The notes beneath the pieces were generated by a model. That model saw only the letters and a list, made by a program, of their open reading frames with translations, was not told the origin of the DNA and did no database searches. Of a DNA stretch of 64,000 nt, positions 43,928 through 51,644 are shown piece after piece. The DNA is from Bacteroidales bacterium (GTDB lineage: Bacteria; Bacteroidota; Bacteroidia; Bacteroidales; Tenuifilaceae), in assembly GCA_013141385.1 (NCBI GenBank), contig JABFRB010000010.1:62001-126000 (forward strand), given 5' to 3'. Both the position numbers and the translations under genes were made by a program. Positions within the stretch are counted from its first letter, which is position 1. Each line of letters starts with the position of its first letter.

Positions 43928-44398
43928 TTACTTGGTCGTTTTTTTCTTCCCTTTCGGTTGCACGTACTCCACCGGTGCAATTTTATTTTCTGCGGCCTCC
44001 TGGAATTCGAGTGTTGGGTTTATCTTTTTTAATGACTCTATTTGATTTTGAAGTTTCCCAATCTCCCTATTCAAACTCTCTATCTTTTCCTCTTTTTCGG
44101 AAATAGTTTGCTTTAAAAGCATATTGCTCAGGCCATTGGATTGATTATTTGGTGTATTTGAGTTCATATCTCTCCTATAAACAGGTCCCTCCTCAAAGAA
44201 CAACCAATTCAAGTTAATATTATCGCACTTTGTGATTATTAATTCGAAGTCAATCGCACTTCTCGACCTCCACGAGGATATAGTATTCTGTCTAACACCC
44301 AGAAAACTAGCAAGCGATGTATCCGTATCTACTTGATAATAAACTCTTAATCTTTCAATTATGGATATTATCGCATTTTTTGATAATTTTTCTTGCAT
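43928..44398 (-). CDS. CI-like repressor with coiled-coil tail
   Basis: A 156-residue protein. N-terminal HTH of the phage CI type (IIERLRVYYQVDTDTSLASFLGVRQNTISSWRSRSAIDFELII), then NLNWLFFEEGPVYRRD. This matches the CI segment seen in 40784-41182. A coiled coil (LLKQTISEKEEKIESLNREIGKLQNQIESLKK) and a basic end follow. No peptidase domain is present, so inactivation by RecA-type self-cleavage is not expected. It faces a small HTH gene across overlapping promoters, as in phage immunity switches. Confidence 0.85.
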   Translation of the reverse strand: MQEKLSKNAIISIIERLRVYYQVDTDTSLASFLGVRQNTISSWRSRSAIDFELIITKCDNINLNWLFFEEGPVYRRDMNSNTPNNQSNGLSNMLLKQTISEKEEKIESLNREIGKLQNQIESLKKINPTLEFQEAAENKIAPVEYVQPKGKKKTTK

Positions 44399-44423
44399 AA
44401 TCGCAATTTGTAATGTATATTTG
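44393..44423 (+). promoter_or_regulatory. Rightward promoter of the small HTH gene
   Basis: TTG (44393-44395), 20-bp spacer, TATATTTG (44416-44423), a full Bacteroidetes promoter. The -33 element abuts the start codon of the CI-like gene. Start of transcription would be near 44430, leaving a leader of about 28 bases before ATG 44458. Confidence 0.65.
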
Positions 44424-44438
44424 TAACTATGTATTAAA

Positions 44439-44470
44439 CAAAGTTACGATAATTTTTATGACTATAGCAA
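44439..44470 (-). promoter_or_regulatory. Leftward promoter of the CI-like repressor
   Basis: On the minus strand TTG (44468-44470), 21-bp spacer, TAACTTTG (44439-44446). Transcription would start near 44432 and run left, so it faces the rightward promoter and the two cannot fire together. An inverted GTAAC/GTTAC pair (44423-44427 and 44443-44447) and two copies of (T/C)GATAATTTTT (44381-44391, 44447-44457) are candidate operators. Confidence 0.65.
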
Positions 44471-44661
44471 AAATTAAGTCAAAAGTCCCATTTTATGGGT
44501 ACTATCAAGCAATTGCAAAAACATGTAACTGCTCCTCTCAGTACGTAAGTATGGTACTAAACAATAATCTTGGTAAATACTCTAACCGCAATAATGTTTT
44601 GATAAGGCAAATTCATGAAACGGCAGAAAGAATAAACACTTTATTTAACAATAATAACTAA
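44458..44661 (+). CDS. Small Cro-like HTH protein
   Basis: A 67-residue protein from ATG 44458, the first Met after the rightward promoter. The sequence GYYQAIAKTCNCSSQYVSMVLNNNLGKYSN reads as a helix-turn-helix (helix, CSSQYVSMVL recognition helix), followed by a basic helix (LIRQIHETAERINTLF). It sits opposite a CI-like repressor, the position of Cro or an excisionase-like protein in a phage switch. No phage structural or integrase genes are nearby, so this is a domesticated or remnant module. Confidence 0.6.
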   Translation: MTIAKIKSKVPFYGYYQAIAKTCNCSSQYVSMVLNNNLGKYSNRNNVLIRQIHETAERINTLFNNNN

Positions 44662-44664
44662 TCT

Positions 44665-44877
44665 ATGAATATCCATGTTAAAATTGCTGCTCCGGAACTC
44701 ATGGAGAGTTTTATTCAAGATGAAAATAATCATCATCAATGCACAATTGTTGCTTCCGGTATAATAACCCCCTCCGATTTTAAACGATTAAGGGAGGTTA
44801 TAGATAATACAGAATCTTTCTTTAAATCCGAACTGCAAGATAATAGAACGTCAAAGAAACATTCATTAAAAGACTAA
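44665..44877 (+). CDS. Small hypothetical protein after the Cro-like gene
   Basis: A 70-residue acidic protein starting 3 bp after the Cro-like gene, so co-transcribed. MNIHVKIAAPELMESFIQDENNHHQCTIVASG looks like a strand-helix-strand; the rest is helical (SDFKRLREVIDNTESFFKSEL). No family recognised. It could be a partner of the HTH protein or a small phage-type product. Confidence 0.5.
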   Translation: MNIHVKIAAPELMESFIQDENNHHQCTIVASGIITPSDFKRLREVIDNTESFFKSELQDNRTSKKHSLKD

Positions 44878-45011
44878 TTTCCTTTTCGGTATAATCCTAA
44901 AAAACTGTCGTTTTTAATTAGCATAAAATAATTAGGTAACGTCAGTTCGACGTAAGAAACAATGTATTAATCTATATATCAATCAATTTATTTTATTTGA
45001 ATCAAAGGAAT

Positions 45012-45089
45012 AGTGGAAAAATGGAAAAATGGAAGATACAAGCAAAAATCTAACCTCTTGTTCTCCATTATTCCAACCTTCCATTATCA
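45012..45089. repeat. Imperfect inverted repeat of TGGAA/TTCCA motifs
   Basis: In the 282-bp gap after the small genes, TAGTGGAAAAATGGAAAAAT (from 45011) is mirrored by CTCCATTATTCCAACCTTCC (from about 45063), giving a long hairpin with a loop of about 25 bases. It resembles dispersed non-coding repeats of Bacteroidota; nothing else is seen in this gap. Confidence 0.5.
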
Positions 45090-45159
45090 TACTAAATAAT
45101 TATATGTCTCTGCAAATGAGTATATTATTACATTTATTATATCGAGCTCACGTTAGGTA

Positions 45160-46404
45160 TTAAAAACTCCAGTTAAATTTCACATAAACCATTTGCCCTA
45201 TATTCTTATATTCCGTATTCTCTTTACCCAGAAAAAGCATGCCCACAGTGCTAAAGTCAAAGTTTTCAGCAACAGATAATGTAACCGATGGGCTAACAAA
45301 TGCCGAGTAATCCGAAAGGTTAAACATTACAGCAAAACCTGGGGTAATTAGCGGTGTAAGTTGAACGGAGGATTGGGCAAAAAGATTATACTTCCCCTTG
45401 CTTAAAGTTTTGGGGCTTGTTGGCTGCTGTCCAAACAGATCTAGGCTGGCAATGTTCTTGGTTGCTCCATTGGAGTTGAAGAGAAAGCCTCCCTGAAGGT
45501 ATAAAGTATTAGGGAATGAGTAATCCATTGATATTGATGAAACCAATATTCCAGTAGAATCGGAAAGCGATTTATATGATCGAAAATAGCTGGTTTCTCC
45601 CCTAAAAGCTGCTTGCCCAAATTTTCCGCTCCATCCCAATCCTGCTACCAAATCAGTTTTCATTTTACCTGCTAGAAACTGTATGTCATATGCATGAGTA
45701 TTGAAGCGGTACAGCCCAGCATACGATGTTTTATCGTAGTTTTTCTCAACTTGGTAAACAACCTCAGCAAAGGATGTAATTCCTGTATAATATTTTATGC
45801 TGACAGCATCGATACCGGGGCGTTCAACATATTCAAAGTTAAAATAAGAGTATGCATTGAAAATGTCATTAGGGTTCCATATTAGGTCAATACCCCAGTT
45901 AACCCGTTGACGACCCAGTGTGATTTGCCATTTATCAAAATTCATCATTACATTCAACCGATCAATTTCGCTAAGAGCAAGGAATGATTTGTTGCTTCCC
46001 CAAGGAACCAACATGTCAAAGTATCCTATATGCTGATTAATATAATCCTTATATCCAGGTATCGACTTTACAAAATCACCGTACATAAAACGATTTCTTA
46101 CCTGAAAATCTGCGGTTAACCAATTTTTTGGATAGTATTTAAGCTGAAGTCTGTTTTCAATTGTATTATCGGAAAACCAGTATAATGAATCGGATTTGGG
46201 GATAAAAACATTTTGTATGTCCTTGATATACCCTTTAAATTCAAATTTTGTGGGTTCCTGCGCTTGAGTTTGTTTTGTGGTAGAAAAAATAAATAAGGTA
46301 AACAAAAATGAAGAGTTTACGCAAAATTTCGCAAAGGGTGTATGTCTTCGCATTCTTTGCGAAAAATTTTGCGCTCTTTGCGAGATATCTTTAATCTTAT
46401 TCAT
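45160..46404 (-). CDS. DUF1302/alginate-export-like outer-membrane porin
   Basis: A 414-residue outer-membrane barrel. After a signal segment ending QTQAQ, the sequence alternates barrel strands (FEFKGYIKDIQNVFI, NWLTADFQVRNRFMYGD). It contains the block WQITLGRQRVNWGIDLIWNPNDIFN...PGIDAVSIKYY, which resembles DUF1302-type porins. It ends IGQMVYVKFNWSF with a terminal Phe. The start is uncertain: ATG 46404 gives a 17-residue basic extension encoded by a CGCAAAG-type repeat, and ATG 46353 gives a cleaner signal peptide. It is the last gene of the TetR-LolA-FtsX-LolD operon and is probably its outer-membrane outlet. Confidence 0.78.
   Translation of the reverse strand: MNKIKDISQRAQNFSQRMRRHTPFAKFCVNSSFLFTLFIFSTTKQTQAQEPTKFEFKGYIKDIQNVFIPKSDSLYWFSDNTIENRLQLKYYPKNWLTADFQVRNRFMYGDFVKSIPGYKDYINQHIGYFDMLVPWGSNKSFLALSEIDRLNVMMNFDKWQITLGRQRVNWGIDLIWNPNDIFNAYSYFNFEYVERPGIDAVSIKYYTGITSFAEVVYQVEKNYDKTSYAGLYRFNTHAYDIQFLAGKMKTDLVAGLGWSGKFGQAAFRGETSYFRSYKSLSDSTGILVSSISMDYSFPNTLYLQGGFLFNSNGATKNIASLDLFGQQPTSPKTLSKGKYNLFAQSSVQLTPLITPGFAVMFNLSDYSAFVSPSVTLSVAENFDFSTVGMLFLGKENTEYKNIGQMVYVKFNWSF
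46320..46390. repeat. CGCAAAG-type repeat overlapping a gene start
   Basis: Several copies of TTTGCG/CGCAAA are packed in 70 bp (ATTCTTTGCGAAAAATTTTG, GCGCTCTTTGCGAGATA). The same motif forms the inverted repeat at 63251-63415. It covers the codons for the first residues of the porin gene on the minus strand. Confidence 0.5.
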
Positions 46405-46424
46405 ATCAATCTGAACCTAAACTA

Positions 46425-47120
46425 TTACTTATGAGGATCTCCCTTAATATCGCTTTTTACAGCACCATCCTCTAGCGTTATCACTCGATGTGCTTTGTTT
46501 ACGACCCGCTGGTCATGAGTTGAGAATATAAAGGTCATCCCTGCTTCATGGTTAAGCTTCTCCATGATGTCCAGTAAATTTTCAGTGGATTGAGTATCAA
46601 GGTTAGCAGTTGGTTCATCAGCAAGGATGAATTTTGGCTTTGAGGCTAAGGCTCTTGCCACTGCAACCCTCTGCTGCTGTCCTCCAGATAGTTTAGAGGG
46701 TCTACTGTTGAGACGGTCGCCCAATCCTACCGATTCAAGAAGTTCTTTTGCCCGTTGATATCTCTGCTTATTTGGTACTCCTTGCATCTGCATTATAAAC
46801 TCAACGTTTTCTTTTGCAGTTAGTACGGGTATTAGGTTGTATGATTGGAATACAAAACCAATATTATGGAGTCTAAAATCAATCAGTTTTGATCCTTTGA
46901 GATCGCTGATACGTATTCCTCCAATCATTATCTCCCCCGATGTAGGTTTATCTAAACCTCCTAGCATGTTTAGCAAGGTTGTTTTCCCCGATCCTGACGG
47001 ACCAACAATCGCCGTAAATTCGCCTTCCTCGAAGGTAAGATCAACGCCTCTAACAGCATGAACCTTTACCTCGGAGTCGTTATATGTCTTTTCGACGTTT
47101 TTTAGTTCTATTACTTTCAT
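46425..47120 (-). CDS. LolD/MacB-type ABC transporter ATPase
   Basis: A 231-residue ATPase: Walker A GPSGSGKTT (about 40-48), Q-loop FVFQSYNLIPVLTAKENVEF, signature LSGGQQQRVAVARAL, Walker B ILADEPTANLD, H-loop STHD. This is the LolD/MacB/FtsE class that drives FtsX-like permeases in mechanical transport of lipids, lipoproteins or peptides. It lies between the two permease genes and the porin gene in one minus-strand operon, with a 35-bp gap to the upstream permease. Confidence 0.93.
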   Translation of the reverse strand: MKVIELKNVEKTYNDSEVKVHAVRGVDLTFEEGEFTAIVGPSGSGKTTLLNMLGGLDKPTSGEIMIGGIRISDLKGSKLIDFRLHNIGFVFQSYNLIPVLTAKENVEFIMQMQGVPNKQRYQRAKELLESVGLGDRLNSRPSKLSGGQQQRVAVARALASKPKFILADEPTANLDTQSTENLLDIMEKLNHEAGMTFIFSTHDQRVVNKAHRVITLEDGAVKSDIKGDPHK

Positions 47121-47155
47121 AAATTAGGTTTCAGTGTCCTTCTTTTCATTTTACT

Positions 47156-48577
47156 TTATTCATTTCGTAGTGCGTCTGCCGGATTCAATTTCAAAGCCCT
47201 TCGGGCAGGCCAAATCGAAGCAACCATTCCTGTTATGATTACAAGTAGCGTTACGATAAGATAGTTGTCAAAAGTTACATTTGGGTATATCGTTGATGAA
47301 AATCCAATTGATTCTAATCCTTCAGACCAAAAACTAAAATTTATTCCCGATTTGCTGAGCATGTTTGTTGCAACTCCGCTAATTAGTAAGCCAATTACCC
47401 CTCCTGTGAGCGAAAGGAATACCGATTCGAGCATTATCATGGCGAAGATTTTAACCCTGTTCATACCAATTGCCATGAGCATTCCCAACTCCTTAAAGCG
47501 TTCCAAAACCGACATCAGCATGGTGTTGATAATACCAAAAGCTAATGCGAATAGGAATATTCCAACATATATATAACCTATAAACCACATAAAATCAGTG
47601 TACATAGCAATTTCAGGGGAAAGTTTTCGCCATGTGAATACGCTGTTTTCGGGAAAATCCTTAGCAAGTTTCTCTCCTGCAATTATGCCCGTTTCGTTAT
47701 CGTTGCTAATAATTGCAATCTCTTGTACCTCGCTATCGCTTAGACCGGTGAACTGGTTTAGGGCTTTTCTATCAACGAATGCATTCATCCCATCATACAT
47801 CAAGTTGCTGGTTTTGTAAATGCCCCTAACCTTAAAGACGGGGTTCTGAATGGTTCCATTTTTTGCTTGCACGGTAAGCCTTATGCTGGTATTCATCCTG
47901 TAAAACGAGAAGTATTTCGTCAATCTATCGGCATACTTGTCAAAATCCTTCTGTTCGAGCGTTTCCTTCAATGCAACTTTAAAATCTTTATCTTTACGGA
48001 ATCGTTTATCTCCAATGCCTTTTAGTTTTTCAATAATTGTTTTGGGGTACAAAGATTTATCAATAGAATCTAATTTTTGAGCTGTTACCTGATAGTTCAG
48101 CAGTTTTAATGATTCAGCCGCTTTACTTCCAATTATAATCGATGGTATTTTATAGTTTCCACCTAGATATTCGCCTTCAATCAATCTCTTATAAACCTCA
48201 GAAACCTTTTTTTCTTTCTCAGGATCAATCCCTCTGATTACCAATCCTGATGCAGCCCAATCGCTTTGCACCATTGCGAATAGTTTAACCCTTGGAGAAT
48301 AGGCAATAACACCTTTCGCCGTATCAAGAGTGTGTAATACCTTATCGTAGTTAAGGACGGTATATTGTATGTCTTCATTTAGCATGAATTGTGGGTTATG
48401 TATCTGGGTATGGGAAACCTCGATGTATATGCAATCGTGAACACGTTGGGCAATCCAACCATTCATGATTCCCGTGGTCATTACTCCTCCAAAGATCCCG
48501 AGCACCAGCGCGATGATAACAACCAGACTTCTGGTTTTATTCCTCCATACATTTTTCCAACCAATAGACAATATCAT
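47156..48577 (-). CDS. FtsX/MacB-like ABC permease (second)
   Basis: A 473-residue permease. N-terminal IGWKNVWRNKTRSLVVIIALVLGIFGGVMTTGIMNG is the cytoplasmic anchor plus first helix. A large periplasmic MacB-type domain (about 45-330) follows, then three C-terminal helices (YVGIFLFALAFGIINTMLMSVLERFKELGMLMAIGM, VFLSLTGGVIGLLISG, LIVTLLVIITGMVASIWPARRALKLNPADALRNE). The ending matches the FtsX family. It is the likely dimer partner of the permease at 48662-50080, forming a LolCE-like heterodimer. Confidence 0.92.
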   Translation of the reverse strand: MILSIGWKNVWRNKTRSLVVIIALVLGIFGGVMTTGIMNGWIAQRVHDCIYIEVSHTQIHNPQFMLNEDIQYTVLNYDKVLHTLDTAKGVIAYSPRVKLFAMVQSDWAASGLVIRGIDPEKEKKVSEVYKRLIEGEYLGGNYKIPSIIIGSKAAESLKLLNYQVTAQKLDSIDKSLYPKTIIEKLKGIGDKRFRKDKDFKVALKETLEQKDFDKYADRLTKYFSFYRMNTSIRLTVQAKNGTIQNPVFKVRGIYKTSNLMYDGMNAFVDRKALNQFTGLSDSEVQEIAIISNDNETGIIAGEKLAKDFPENSVFTWRKLSPEIAMYTDFMWFIGYIYVGIFLFALAFGIINTMLMSVLERFKELGMLMAIGMNRVKIFAMIMLESVFLSLTGGVIGLLISGVATNMLSKSGINFSFWSEGLESIGFSSTIYPNVTFDNYLIVTLLVIITGMVASIWPARRALKLNPADALRNE

Positions 48578-48590
48578 AGTTTAAAAAGTT

Positions 48591-48642
48591 AGAGTGCCTT
48601 GAGTACTTCGAGTGCCTAAAGTTGAAAAAATCTCAACTTTAG
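48591..48642. repeat. Copy 2 of a dispersed repeat plus hairpin between permease genes
   Basis: GAGTGCCTTGAGTACTTCGA (from about 48592) resembles the repeat at 32036. It runs into a 10-bp perfect hairpin, CTAAAGTTGA (48616-48625) with TCAACTTTAG (48633-48642). It sits inside the operon, between two permease genes. Confidence 0.5.
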
Positions 48643-48661
48643 TTCACTTTAAGTGCTTGAT

Positions 48662-50080
48662 TCATGATCTTAAAGCTTCCGCTTCTTTTAGTTTTAACAC
48701 TTTCCGTAATGGGTAAATGCACGATAGCATAACCATCAGCATTACCACAAACCCCTGCCAAAAGATATAACTATCGAACCATGCCAAAGGCAATAGAGGT
48801 TCAAATCCCATATCCTCCATTGCTTGTGCCATATCACCAGTTAAGTGAATGGGGTTATTGTGCAAAATATATATCAAGGGAATGCTCATTGCGGTCCCAG
48901 ATACAACCCCTATTAATCCTATTAGAAACAATTCGTAAATCATGATTAGGGCAAGTTTTGTCTTCCGCATTCCAATGGCGACAAGGACGCCAAATTCGTG
49001 ATACCGCTCATATATCATCATTAGCACTGTTCCAAATATGCCAAAGAAGATGATGAAGTATAGCAAAACCAAAAATGCTTTCCCGCTTTGGTTATCACTT
49101 TGAATTTGCTGCATCAGCACTCTATTGAACTGATTCCAATTCTTTACAACTATTTTCGAGCTGGAAAATTTGCTGTTCAAGGTCTTTTGCATTGCCAGCA
49201 TTGCCTCATCCGAGTTATCGTTCAGGTTGATAGCAATCGTAGTTACATTATTTTCGAGACTTGCAAAGTTCTGAGCCGAAGCGAGTGTCATATAAATCAA
49301 CTTATTGTCGAGTTCAGGATTAGCAAATCTCACGATTCCTCGCACAGGATAAAGTCCTGCCGCTGTTGAACCATGATATCCTTGTCCCATCAGGATCAAC
49401 GAATCACCAATGGATAGTTTTAGGTATTTTGCAAGTCGATCTGAAACCAAAACGCCATTGTCGTTACCGTCTAAATATTTTCCTGAAAAAGGTGATGCTG
49501 AAGCAATAATGTTTAGTAAATCCTTTTGCTTAACCTTATCCAAACCAAGATCCGTGGCAATTGTGCCAGTGTTAGAATAGGAGTTATTGAGTATATCTCC
49601 CAACTTTTGTCGAACCTCAATTGGTAAACGATTATCAACCTTAAGTTTATCAATGCTCTCTTGTGTAATTCTATAGCGAACAAGAAGATTTTTGGGGTTT
49701 GAGAGGTTTTTCTCCCTTTCAGGATCTATCCCTATAATAAGAGCTCCTTTGGTGAGCGAGCCGGAGGATACAAGGGCAAATGTTTCAACTCTTGGTACAG
49801 CAGCCTGTATTCCTGGGGTATTCTCTAAATCTGTTAAGAATTGATTTGTACATTCGAAGGTGTTTTCAAGCGAAGGATCATCCTGATAGTCCACCTGCTG
49901 AACCTGAAGAAATCCCGTGAAGGATTTGATCATGCTTTTAATCATTTGATTGTAGGAGCCAAGCTGCATTGAACGCATGGAAATAGCGAAGAATACAGCA
50001 AATAGTATAGATGCAACAGTTATTGCTGTTCGTCGCTTATTTCGCCATAGGTTCCGCCAAGCTATTTTAAGTAAATCCAT
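48662..50080 (-). CDS. FtsX/MacB-like ABC permease (first)
   Basis: A 472-residue permease beginning MDLLKIAWRNLWRNKRRTAITVASILFAVFFAISMRSM. The frame is open 17 codons further upstream, but this Met gives the family-typical start. The periplasmic MacB-like domain is at about 45-335. Helices follow at VLLYFIIFFGIFGTVLMMIYERYHEFGVLVAIGM, LIGLIGVVSGTAMSIPLIYIL and FVVMLMVMLSCIYPLRKVLKLKEAEALRS. It differs clearly from the second permease, so the pair is likely a heterodimer like LolC/LolE. Confidence 0.92.
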   Translation of the reverse strand: MDLLKIAWRNLWRNKRRTAITVASILFAVFFAISMRSMQLGSYNQMIKSMIKSFTGFLQVQQVDYQDDPSLENTFECTNQFLTDLENTPGIQAAVPRVETFALVSSGSLTKGALIIGIDPEREKNLSNPKNLLVRYRITQESIDKLKVDNRLPIEVRQKLGDILNNSYSNTGTIATDLGLDKVKQKDLLNIIASASPFSGKYLDGNDNGVLVSDRLAKYLKLSIGDSLILMGQGYHGSTAAGLYPVRGIVRFANPELDNKLIYMTLASAQNFASLENNVTTIAINLNDNSDEAMLAMQKTLNSKFSSSKIVVKNWNQFNRVLMQQIQSDNQSGKAFLVLLYFIIFFGIFGTVLMMIYERYHEFGVLVAIGMRKTKLALIMIYELFLIGLIGVVSGTAMSIPLIYILHNNPIHLTGDMAQAMEDMGFEPLLPLAWFDSYIFWQGFVVMLMVMLSCIYPLRKVLKLKEAEALRS

Positions 50081-50176
50081 AACTGACTGTTTATAAAAGC
50101 GGCTATTATTAATCTTTGGTTTTTCCCACAACCCTTCGATGAGAAAGTGTTTTTTAGCCCAATTAAGGGATAGTGT

Positions 50177-50935
50177 TTATCTAATTCTTTGCATGTTCTG
50201 TTGAGAAAAAAAAGAATTCTCAATTGGAATGTCAAATTTTATCTCATCAATTGTTATTATTGTTTTATTACCCTCGTTTTCAGCGGGGATCAGCTCAAAC
50301 GTTGTTGGCATATAACGACCACTCATCTCCTTTATATTTTTTCCTATCTCTGATTTTACTAAGTATTGATCCTCATCATAGTATTCCGTTTTGAGGATTA
50401 TGTCATGTTTTTTTGATATCCACATTTCAATTTTTCCCCAAACCACTGGTGCATCGGGTTTTGGTTTAAGTAAAATCTTATAGCATAACTCCTCAGAAAC
50501 AGTTTCTTCTCCAACAATTTCATGTGTGTAGTCAACAACGATTGAACGCTGATTCAAAAGATCATCATTGGTAAAATCGGAGCCCATCCAGCCCTGCGAA
50601 AGCATTGAGGTTGGAAGTTTAATAGTTCTATTAATGCTTGGATTCCAGCTCCACATTTCCCTATTCAACTTAAGAAATGATTGTCCTTTATCCTTTGCAG
50701 GAGCGGTGATGTAAACCAACGATAGTTCCGTTCCTTTGCCCCAACTCTTAAAAGAGATTGTACGCTCCCATGTTGGCCTAACTATCTTCATCGACATTAC
50801 GCTGTAACTCGATTTCTCACCACGCATCTTATCGTCAGCTCGTTTAACGATATCGGTTGCGGATAATTGTTGGGAGATGCTGTTTGATGAAATTCCAAGT
50901 GCAAGAAGAATAGATATAATACGTAGAATGGTCAT
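50177..50935 (-). CDS. LolA-like outer-membrane lipoprotein-sorting protein
   Basis: A 252-residue periplasmic protein: signal peptide ending SNSISQQ, then the LolA/LppX-like half-barrel (ATDIVKRADDKMRGEKSSYSVMSMKIVRPTWERTISFKSWGKG, SLVYITAPAKDKGQSFLKLNREMWSW, MLSQGWMGSDFTNDDLL, VVWGKIEMWISKKHDIILKTEYYD). In other bacteria such proteins bind lipid in the periplasm and occur with DUF1302/RND or ABC exporters. Here it is the second gene of the operon after tetR, so it is probably the shuttle between permease and porin. Confidence 0.88.
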   Translation of the reverse strand: MTILRIISILLALGISSNSISQQLSATDIVKRADDKMRGEKSSYSVMSMKIVRPTWERTISFKSWGKGTELSLVYITAPAKDKGQSFLKLNREMWSWNPSINRTIKLPTSMLSQGWMGSDFTNDDLLNQRSIVVDYTHEIVGEETVSEELCYKILLKPKPDAPVVWGKIEMWISKKHDIILKTEYYDEDQYLVKSEIGKNIKEMSGRYMPTTFELIPAENEGNKTIITIDEIKFDIPIENSFFSQQNMQRIR

Positions 50936-50953
50936 ATATCAAAATATTATACG

Positions 50954-51526
50954 TTAAACAAATCTTTCAATTATAAGCTGTCGGATCTCCTTAATTGGGT
51001 AGTTTTTATGATATAAGTAATTGATACAGATTCCATCAAGCATCGAGTGAAAAAGCAGGGTTTCAGCCTCAGGATTTGGTTTACCGGCAGACTCAAAGTA
51101 CCTAATCAGAATCTCGAAGAACGGTGCGCTAATCTCTTTTAACTCATTATGGAAAATGGTGTTCCCTGTAGGCTGCATCATAACCGAAAAGTATAGCTTC
51201 CAGTAATTCGGATCCGATTTAATTTGTTCTAGAATATCAGTAACAAAAAGAATCATTTCATCACGCGTAAGCACTCCGTTATGATTAGGATCAAAGGATA
51301 CAATCATCCTGTCATACCCCTCAATCAGGATGCTTAGTAGGAGATCAACCTTGCTGTTGAAGTAGTTATACATCAAACCTTTTGAGATTCCTGCTTGTTT
51401 GGCAATCTCACTAACGCTTGTAGGATGGAATCCAACATTTGCAAAAAGTTCGAGCGCAGCATCCATTATCTGCTTTCGCTTTACCTGTCTTATTTGTTTG
51501 TTCTGAGATGTTGTTCGAGGCGACAT
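50954..51526 (-). CDS. TetR family repressor with EF-hand-like loop
   Basis: A 190-residue TetR protein. The N-terminal HTH is KRKQIMDAALELFANVGFHPTSVSEIAKQAGISKGLMYNYFNSKVDLL (about 17-63). In the ligand domain residues 79-90 read D-P-N-H-N-G-V-L-T-R-D-E, which fits the 12-residue EF-hand calcium loop at positions 1, 3, 5, 6, 8 and 12. It heads the operon of LolA-like, FtsX-like, LolD-like and porin genes (18 bp to the next gene) and has a promoter with an operator-like repeat upstream, so it probably represses its own operon. Confidence 0.9.
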   Translation of the reverse strand: MSPRTTSQNKQIRQVKRKQIMDAALELFANVGFHPTSVSEIAKQAGISKGLMYNYFNSKVDLLLSILIEGYDRMIVSFDPNHNGVLTRDEMILFVTDILEQIKSDPNYWKLYFSVMMQPTGNTIFHNELKEISAPFFEILIRYFESAGKPNPEAETLLFHSMLDGICINYLYHKNYPIKEIRQLIIERFV

Positions 51527-51600
51527 GTTGTATGATTATTCATTCAACAAAAGATTATTTATGAAATTAACCTCTTTTTATATAACTATTTATAATTAAA

Positions 51601-51644
51601 TGAACGGTCGGTCAAAGTTAAAATGGTTGGAATCCGAATGCAAA
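51601..51644 (-). promoter_or_regulatory. Promoter and operator-like site of the tetR export operon
   Basis: On the minus strand: TTTG (51641-51644), 20-bp spacer, TAACTTTG (51613-51620), a textbook Bacteroidetes promoter. TGACCGACCGTTCA (51601-51614) overlaps its -7 box and start point. It resembles sites often found before TetR genes. The tetR ATG is about 75 bases downstream, and repressor binding here would block the promoter. Confidence 0.75.
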
